A stretch of 64,000 nucleotides of DNA from Calamus simplicifolius (taxonomy: Eukaryota; Streptophyta; Magnoliopsida; Arecales; Arecaceae), in contig UESW01001508.1 in assembly GCA_900491605.1 (NCBI GenBank), positions 1-64,000 on the forward strand, written 5' to 3'. A program made the position numbers and the translations under genes. This document shows positions 57,608-64,000 of the stretch, in pieces (the first letter of the stretch is position 1; every line of letters starts with the position of its first letter). The notes beneath the pieces are model-generated. The model saw only the letters and a program-made list of their open reading frames with translations. It was not told the origin of the DNA and searched no databases.

Positions 57608-58320
57608 CACTACAAGAGGACAAAAATATAGTGATGCCCAAATGCGTCGCTAATGCATCGCTAAACATGCTATTGCAACGCAATAGCGATGCAATGACGG
57701 CGTCGCTCAGATGATCGTCGCAATCTCAATTTATCGCAATTGCGTCGCTTCACAACGACTCTCTACGATGCACCAATGTGTCGCAATATTGCGACGCATC
57801 CTAAATGCATCGCTAATTTTAAAACTAATTTTTAATATTTAATATTATTATTAAATATTACGATGTATTTAATTGCATCGTAATATTGCGATACATTTAG
57901 TTGCATCGCAATATTTAATAATAATATTTTAGATATAATAGTGACGCAATTTGTGTCGCTAATGAGTCGCTAATTAAATTTTTTTTAAAATATTGTGACG
58001 CCAGGTCATTGCGTCGCAATATTTAATAATAATAATTTAGATATATTAGCGATGCAATTTGAGTCGCTAATGCATTGCTAATTAATTTTTTAAAAATATT
58101 GCGATATCAGGTCATTGCGTCGCAATATTTAATAATAATATATTTAGATATATTAGCGACGCAATTTCAGTCGCTAATGCGTCGCTAATTAATTTTTTTA
58201 AAAAATATTGCGATGTCAGGTCATTATGTCGCAATATTTAATAATAATATTTTTAAAATATTAGTGATGCAATTTCAGTCGCTAATGTGTCGCTAATTAA
58301 TTTTTTTAAAAAAAATAAAA
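57608..58320. repeat. CACTA terminus and subterminal repeats
   Basis: After the CACTA end, GTCGCTAATG(C/T)(A/G)TCGCTAA-type motifs repeat. Four larger units of about 120 bp follow (from about 57830, 57940, 58040, 58160), each with TTGCG(A/T)(C/T) near GTCATTGCGTCGCAATATTT and AATAATAAT tracts. Such repeats bind the element's own transposition proteins in known CACTA elements. Confidence 0.85.
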
Positions 58321-58485
58321 TATTAAAAATTAAAACAGTTAATATAATTTTGTTACATTTAAATATTGATCGAAATATTTTCACTCATATTGATCTAAAC
58401 AATAATCATTTAATTTTTAAAAATAATTAATATATTAAAATTTTGAAGTTTCATGTATAAAATATAAAAAGTAAAAAAAAATACA

Positions 58486-59961
58486 TCAAGAATCTGAGCG
58501 ATCACGTGGAGGCTGTAGACCCTGCAACATGCGGCTAACCATATCCTGCAACTGACGCATCTGATCTTGCACGTCTGCAAGCTCCTGTTGATGGCCTCGC
58601 ATACGTTGTTCAAACTCGTGCTCGACCTCCTGCCGAACCTCCTGACGAACGTCCCGCCGAATCTCCTTCGTAATAGATCTCCGAATGTCGTCTAAACGCT
58701 CGGCAGGAATATCACCAGAATATCGCGAGCTAGAGGCCTGATGGGGAAAATATGCAGAAGCTATAGTGCCCAGACCATAGACCCTGCGGTCTCGCGGTTG
58801 GGCACCAACAGCCTCCAAAAATACACATCGACTCTCCTCTGCTGAGAGTTCGACGGACGTCTCCCCATCTGTGGAGTCGACCTGCGATGCCTGGGAGTGA
58901 AGCTTCTCGACTCGTGTCTTTGAATTATAAAATTAACAATAAATGAATCAATAAATTTCTCTAAATAAAATTTTAGAAATTAAACAGATAATACATTAAG
59001 CTAATTTCTTACCGCAACCTCCCGTGATCACGTATCGACCCAGGAACCGTCCCTCCTGGTGTGTGTCGCCTTGAATAGACGAAACTCACCAGGATCTCCG
59101 CCCTCCTGCTCAGACTATAACAATAAAAAAATTGATATTAATGCAAATATTTGTAAATAACTAAATTAGTAATTAAATTATTTATGTTTTCTTAGCATAC
59201 GACGTCTGTGCTCCTGAATCGAAATGGAGCCCAAAGTGTGGCGGGAGATACCCGTGCTAGGACCGCCCCTCTCGGATCGGCGGTTCGTGCTGGCTGATGT
59301 GGACCTCCTGCGCCAGCCATCGGACTGCCAGGCCTGCTGCCACTCGTGTCAAATACCCTCTGGCACATGCGCAGGACGCTGATCCGATGACCTCCAACGA
59401 TGAAGCATGTTGGAGTATCGGCGTCCCGTAAGAGCCTCCCATGCTGCCCTAATGGCATCATGGCTGGCAGGATCCCACGTAAACTTTTTCTACATTAAAA
59501 TAAATAGTTAGTTTCAGAATTTATTAAGATTAAGAAATTTAATATCAGTGATAAATTGTATTTAATAAGTTTACCTGAAACTCAGAAAAATAAAACTCCC
59601 TCATGGCTGCAGATACGTGGCGCCAATCGTAGCCACTGGGATCTGCATGCCTCTGAAATACGGAGCTGATGTGGCTCGATACATGATGCTGCTCAATAAA
59701 TCTATTAAAAAATGCATGTTTATAAGTAATTGACTTAAAACATAAACATATATTTTTAATTAATATATACTTACAACCCATGAGCATCCAGTCGAAGTAC
59801 GATGCGGCCGATGGTGGAAGAACTCTCGGAGGTATGTGCCGATCGGCTGGATGGTAATACCAATGCAGGATCACTGCCGACTGCTGGAGAGGTCGAAGGC
59901 TGTGCGATGTATGTCTCTGCTCACTCCGTATGTCGTCGGTAGATCTACCTCTACCTATCAT
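58486..59961 (-). pseudogene. CACTA accessory transposase gene (Transposase_24, Ptta/En/Spm type)
   Basis: Exons read leftward. 59961-59775 encodes RVLPPSAASYFDWML and ends at GTAAGT. 59701-59575 encodes QHHVSSHISSVFQRHADPSG and REFYFSEFQ. About 59489-59200 encodes WDPASHDAIRAAWEAL and RYSNMLHRWR, has an in-frame TGA after PEGI, then STSASTNRRSERGG. About 59117-59011 encodes DPGEFRLFKATHTRRDGSW with a TGA near its end. 58930-58486 encodes KLHSQASQVDSTDGETSVEL and a coiled-coil tail (RRDVRQEVRQEVEHEFEQRM). This is the plant Transposase_24 layout. Two internal stops make it a pseudogene. In active elements such proteins bind subterminal repeats; that role is inferred from the family. Confidence 0.75.
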
Positions 59962-60047
59962 ACTGAAAATACTAAAGATTCATGCAATTAAATTACGATT
60001 AATGATTGACTATGCAAAAATTTAACACTTATAAAATAAAGTTGAAT

Positions 60048-61020
60048 TTAAAAATACCTCTGTTTAATCGGTGTCATTTGTTTCGTGAAATGTTGGTTCA
60101 ACATCCGATGTCGTATCGGACTGCGATTCAGTTTCATTATCATCGGAAGGAAACCGAACATTTGCATCCGCAATTTCTTGGACATCACCATTTGGATCCC
60201 TAAGTGATGTTTCAGGAGCCCTTGTATCGTCCTCAATTGCATGCATTCCATCTCATCCTCTTGAAATGCAGGGCACTTGGCTGATTGACTTGATGAACTC
60301 TCCTCTAATACGATTCTTGAACGTAGGGCGATTTTAGAAACAGCCCACCAATCTCGCTTGTCGTTGTGCAAACTTGGATATCCGCAGTAAAATACTTGCT
60401 AAGCTTGGGATGCAAGGATGAATGGTTCATATTTCTGCAATCTTCATCGATGGTTCACTTCAACCAAATTGTAGTCATTATGAATCCTTTTGCCCACAAG
60501 AATTGTCGGATCGAACCAATCGCAACGAAACAATACGGTTCATTTCATAGGCCCTCACAACCAGGATATAATTCTTGATTTGCAGCTTGCAACATATCAT
60601 AAAATTGTTGTGCATCTGGATTTAGTTCTTCCATAAATGTATTCTGATTGAATTCATTACCCGATGCATTCATCACCATTTCTTCATATGTGTTTAAATT
60701 TACAAATGGTTCATCTACGGGAATTGACACTTGTTGGCTTGTAACAACTGCTGGAATTTCCTCTGGTTCACCATGACAGTACCAAACATCGTAATCAGGA
60801 ACAAACCCCTTTTTACACAAATGCACCTTAAGAGTTTCAACATCTCTGTAGGCTTTATTCTACACCTGTGATAGTTGCATGGGCACCTAATCCTAGGCTC
60901 ATCCATCCATTCAGGTTGGCTACATGCAAATGCGATAAAATCTTCCAATCCATTCAGAAAATCTGGATTAAGCAAGCCATCTTTTATCCTTGCATACATC
61001 CACGAGCGAGCCCCGCTCAT
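60048..61020 (-). pseudogene. TNP2-type CACTA transposase, internally deleted
   Basis: The N-terminus (61020-60830) has the transposase-associated domain: RSWMYARIKDGLLNPDF, FIAFACSQPEW and RCPCNYHRC. A one-base frameshift near 60862 precedes HLCKKGFVPDYDVWYCHGEP. After an acidic stretch ending QELYPGCEG (about 60550), the sequence jumps directly to a C-terminal DUF4216-like block: TVLFRCDWFDPT, RIHNDYNLVEVNH, EPFILASQA, then DKRDWWAV (60540-60330). The catalytic Transposase_21 domain, normally several hundred residues in between, is absent. Stops near 60533, 60450 and 60410 also interrupt the C-terminal block. The tail (60300-60048) is Ser/Asp-rich. Confidence 0.85.
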
Positions 61021-61398
61021 TTTTGACCGACTTATACAATTTCTGGTAAACCATTAAAGGAAACCACATTATAAAACTATATTAGCATTACTAAATATAT
61101 AACTAAATTATTTCTTTTACACAACTAAGGTTAATAACAACCATTTAAATCATTTATAACTAAACCAATATTCTTTTACACAACTAAGGTCCCTACCCTG
61201 CAAGGCCGGGCCATGGCTACGATCCTTGGCGTGCTAGCAAGGACAGAGGCACAGGTTCATGCCAGGCTAATGCTAGGGCTTGAGTTCGGGTCGGGCCGCA
61301 AGGGTCCGTTCAATCATGAGACTTCACAAGCATTCAAGTGTCCTAAATTAATTCCACCTTCACTCCATGTCTAAAAGGTAAGGCCCTATCCCATTCAA
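61021..61398. other. Upstream part of the CACTA remnant or flanking DNA
   Basis: No coding sequence. A GC-rich island at 61190-61310 stands out from AT-rich surroundings. I cannot assign it. Confidence 0.35.
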
Positions 61399-61592
61399 GA
61401 ATATTTTTTGTGATATGTTATTCTGCTATTAATTATCATCGATCGGTTACGTTAAAATTTCAGCAGCATTTCTCCATATGTTCTCCTAAATGTGTGGCAT
61501 ATATGCCACACTAGGAGAACGTATGAGCAAATACAAACCGCAATCTTAACCAACGATGATTAATAGCAACTAACATATCGCAAAAAATATTC
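61399..61592. repeat. 194-bp hairpin-forming inverted repeat
   Basis: Left arm GAATATTTTTTGTGATATG pairs with right arm CATATCGCAAAAAATATTC. The centre is a perfect 20-bp palindrome, GTGTGGCATATATGCCACAC, at 61492-61511. The arms are about 90-100 bases and match over most of their length with small indels. It could be a foldback MITE or a small-RNA hairpin precursor. Confidence 0.8.
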
Positions 61593-61613
61593 TCAAACTG
61601 TCCACCAGGATAA

Positions 61614-61652
61614 TTTGAGAATTTGCAAGACTGAGTCTTACAAATTCTCAAA
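61614..61652. repeat. 39-bp stem-loop
   Basis: TTTGAGAATTTG, C, AAGAC, a TGA loop, GTCTT, A, CAAATTCTCAAA form an 18-position stem with one mismatch, right next to the large hairpin. Confidence 0.8.
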
Positions 61653-62029
61653 CGGGTCTAAAGGTTATAGTGCTATGATTAATAATATGGAAATCCGAAG
61701 ACAATCGAACTTATGCTTGTTATTCATAAATTCTTATCAATTATACATATATAGGAATAGTGTTCTATATATAGTCACTGACTTCTTAGATTATGTCGAA
61801 TATAAATGTTTGTGAAGACTAAAATATAAATCATTGAAACTACTAATTTGTTGCTGAAAATTAAATAAAACTACAACAAGACTTTTATTCTAGCATTACA
61901 TAATTTAATGCATCATTCAATTTGAAGCAGAATGTAAATAATCAAGACATAACAATTGTAAATAACTACAAATGCACAAATATTATTGCATAAACAACTA
62001 TAAAGAAATGAAAAGCTACGACTGCTATT
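61653..62029. other. AT-rich DNA; no gene seen
   Basis: I see no motif, repeat or exon here. Confidence 0.4.
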
Positions 62030-62305
62030 TTGAAATTAGCTAATCTAAAGAGTTATGGTTAATGAGCTAAATTAGTTGACCTAAATAGCTAAGCTAATTC
62101 AGCTCGACCTATCTAAAGAGTTTTGATTGATGATCTAAAGAGCTAAGGTTGATGGTCTAAAATCAGCTTACTTGAAAAGTTAAAACTGATAAGCTAAATT
62201 AATTGACCTAAATAGCTACGATTTATGAGTTAAATCAGTTGATTTAAAGAGTCATCATTGATGAGCTAAATCAGTCTATCTAAAGAGCTACGACTAATGA
62301 CATAA
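62030..62305. repeat. Degenerate tandem repeat, units of about 45-55 bp
   Basis: GAGCTAAAT(C/T)AGTTGA, (C/T)CTAAA(T/G)AGCTA and GATTGATGA-type blocks recur about six times in order with strong divergence. Confidence 0.65.
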
Positions 62306-62336
62306 ATTAATTAATTTATTAGAGTGATCATTCTCC

Positions 62337-62354
62337 ATATATATATATATATAT
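62337..62354. repeat. AT dinucleotide microsatellite
   Basis: Nine AT repeats. Confidence 0.9.
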
Positions 62355-62445
62355 AGTAATACTATTGTGTGACCATTTGAATTAGTCCTATCGAAGCAAG
62401 TATCACTTAGTATCAGTATTGTGTGACATAAATTAACAGGGTCGA

Positions 62446-62777
62446 AAAAACCCCCCTGTTAATTTTTTTTTTGGTGGCCTGGCCACCGTGGCCAGGCCAC
62501 CGGCCACGGCCGTGGCCGGAGAAGAAGGGGGGTGTGGTGGGGAAAACCCCCCTATTAATTTTTTTTTTTTGGTGGCCTGGCCACCATGTCCAGGCCACGG
62601 CTGGCCACCGCAGCGGCCGTGGTCGGAGAAGACCAGGGGAAAAACCCCTGTTAAATTTTTTTTTTTTGTGGCCTGGCCACCGTGGCCAGGCCACGACAGC
62701 GGCCGTGGCCGAAGAAGACCAAGGGGGGTGGAAAAAATCCCCTATTAATTTTTTTTTTGGTGGCCTGGCCACCGTGG
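62446..62777. repeat. Tandem array of palindrome-bearing units, about 97 bp x 3.5
   Basis: GTGGCCTGGCCACC starts near 62474, 62572, 62668 and 62760. Each is preceded by CCCC(C)TGTTAA or CCCCTATTAA and a T-run of about ten, and (in the first and third units fully) followed by GTGGCCAGGCCAC, so each unit can form a GC-rich hairpin. The array ends abruptly inside the fourth copy. Three overlapping open frames here are by-products of the array. Confidence 0.9.
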
Positions 62778-63399
62778 TTACAAATTTAACTGTATAACAA
62801 ATTTTATCCTATTATTTTAAGGAGTTACAACCAACCATGTGATTGATTCTTAAAACCTAGTTTACGGTGATTATACTTTAAAATATTATTTGGTGTCTAC
62901 CAACTTTAATTTGTTGAGAAGCATATTTTTGCTTTTATCTCAGTGGCATATATTCAATATTTATGTATCTGCGAATCATTCTAACATGTTGCAACCTTGA
63001 CTGCAGCCTAATCCTAATTTTGTTCACTTTTTTTTGTTGGCATGCAACCTTGAATAGAAAGATATTTTCATCTTCTCGCTTCAATGGATTAGCTCTCCTA
63101 CTCCTGTAATATAGTTTTAAATGTTTTTTATATCTAAAAGTTCTTATTTTGATGTGTCTCATATTTAATTGTTTAAGAAGCATATTGCATATATCTTGGC
63201 AATATGGTACCATTCAATCCATTTACAGAAATAATTGTTTCATCAACAATCAACCTTAAACTGCACCTTAATTCTCTCAGTTTTGTTTGATTAATTTTTA
63301 AATGCGCAACTTTAAATGGATAGAAAATTTTACCCTATTACTCCAATCAATTACAACTTATCATGTAACACATTTTCACAAATGCACTTAAAGATATTG
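62778..63399. other. AT-rich DNA; no gene seen
   Basis: I see no domain or repeat I can name. A 92-codon - frame at 62935-63213 is Lys/Arg-rich because of AT-rich sequence and has no motif. Confidence 0.4.
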
Positions 63400-63890
63400 T
63401 TTTAATATTTAGCTTTCTAATTCATCAAAAAAATGTAATTTTACTAGGAGTAAAAATATAAATGAAGAAATAGTAAAGATTGCAAGTCAAGTGATACCAA
63501 AAAGTAAAAAATTTAGGTATTTGGGATTAATTATTCAGCAAAATGGTGAAATAGATGAAGATGTGAATCATAAAGTTAAAGCACGATGGATTAAATGAAG
63601 GAGTACTTTAGGAGTATTGTATAATTGGCGCATCCCATTAAAATTGAAATAAAAAATTCTATAAAACCGCTATTAGGCTAACTATGCCATATGGAACAGA
63701 GTGTTGGACAATACTGAAATAACATGTGAATAAATTAAGTGTAACAGAAATGCTTATGTTAAGATGGATATGTGGTAAAACTTTAAAAGATAGAATTAGA
63801 AATAAATATATAAGAGAAATGATAGAAATAGCTCAATTAAAAATAAAATGAGAAAAAATCGATTAAGATGGTTTGTGTAGAAAATATTTT
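63400..63890 (+). pseudogene. LINE reverse transcriptase, 3' part, decayed
   Basis: Translation across frames gives KIASQVIPKSKKFRYLGLII, QQNGEIDEDVNHKVKARWIK, then (after a stop) LGVLYNWRIPLKLK, YGTECW-like, MLMLRWICGKT-like and MRKNRLRWF. This order matches the C-terminal part of plant non-LTR retrotransposon reverse transcriptases (FRYLGSII, EIDEDVNHRIK, WRIPLKLKGK, TRKDRIRN, MRENRLRWFGH in living relatives). There are many stops and A-biased changes. The 5' part is absent. Confidence 0.8.
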
Positions 63891-64000
63891 TGTCTTGCAA
63901 AAAATTCTCTCCTAGAAATTGCTAGAAATATAATATAGAAATTTAAATACATAAATAAATTAAAAAATAAAACAAGATATGAATCAAGCCAGAATCGAGG

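Larger units (their letters stand above)
57608..61030 (-). mobile_element. CACTA (En/Spm) transposon, decayed, right end not found
   Basis: The left terminus is CACTACAAGAGG at 57608, the canonical plant CACTA start. A dense subterminal zone of GCGTCGCTAA/TTAGCGACGC motifs follows up to about 58320. Two leftward genes follow: a Transposase_24-type gene (58486-59961) and an internally deleted TNP2-type gene (60048-61020). No complementary TCTTGTAGTG end appears between 61021 and 64000, so the right side is lost, rearranged or beyond the window. The end given here is that of the last coding sequence. Confidence 0.85.

Noticed and set aside
62413..62797. Three overlapping frames with repeated FFFVAWPPWPGH-like peptides
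   Set aside because: They arise from the palindromic tandem array and are open on both strands because the unit length preserves frame.

Overview
This window looks like nuclear DNA of a seed plant, most probably a monocot with a repeat-rich genome (a palm or similar lineage is a guess). Three things suggest this: intron-split genes with multi-kilobase introns, a plant-type PARG, and a dense load of Ty3/gypsy, Ty1/copia, CACTA, MULE and LINE remnants. Host genes take up very little of it, and most of the window is nested transposable elements.

Host genes. (1) The last three exons of a plant poly(ADP-ribose) glycohydrolase (PARG) lie at 8-1196 on the + strand. (2) A complete three-exon gene for a PET191/COA5-like cytochrome c oxidase assembly factor lies at 10233-16181 on the - strand. 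It encodes only 71 residues and has introns of 2.6 and 3.1 kb, so no simple open reading frame reveals it. (3) A small intronless gene at 38214-38519 (+) encodes a 101-residue protein starting MEGLIPF, with a TATA box upstream. Coding-like scraps of unknown origin lie at 9150-9465 and 19318-19395.

Mobile DNA, left to right. A solo LTR (4849-5941, TSD TTTCT) belongs to the same broad family as the large element further right. A four-copy 446-bp tandem array (6847-8630) carries a TATA box in every unit. A copia pol scrap sits at about 17.9-18.16 kb. A full Ty3/gypsy element of the Tat type (22055-34345, TSD GAGTG) is transcribed on the - strand. It carries broken gag, PR, RT, RNase H and IN. 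Between pol and the 3' LTR it also has an antisense, intron-bearing accessory ORF with its own TATA box, a 140-bp tandem array, and 60-bp tandem repeats inside the LTRs. A Ty1/copia element A (39481-51926, TSD GAAAG) carries in its own 5' LTR a much younger copia element B (44826-51842, TSD CTTCA). The LTRs of B differ at only two of 349 positions. A probable gypsy LTR lies at 53264-55414. Two Mutator-like foldback elements are nested one in the other (55440-56536 and 55484-56191), each with its own target duplication. A decayed CACTA element begins at 57608, with an internally deleted TNP2-type transposase gene and a Transposase_24-type gene. The right end holds a 194-bp hairpin, a tandem array of palindromes and a decayed LINE reverse transcriptase 3' end.

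I found no CRISPR array, tRNA, rRNA or bacterial-type operon, and no convincing new biological system. The most informative features are the dated nesting of element B in element A, the antisense gene of the Tat element, the nested MULEs, the TATA-bearing tandem array and the hidden COA5 gene.
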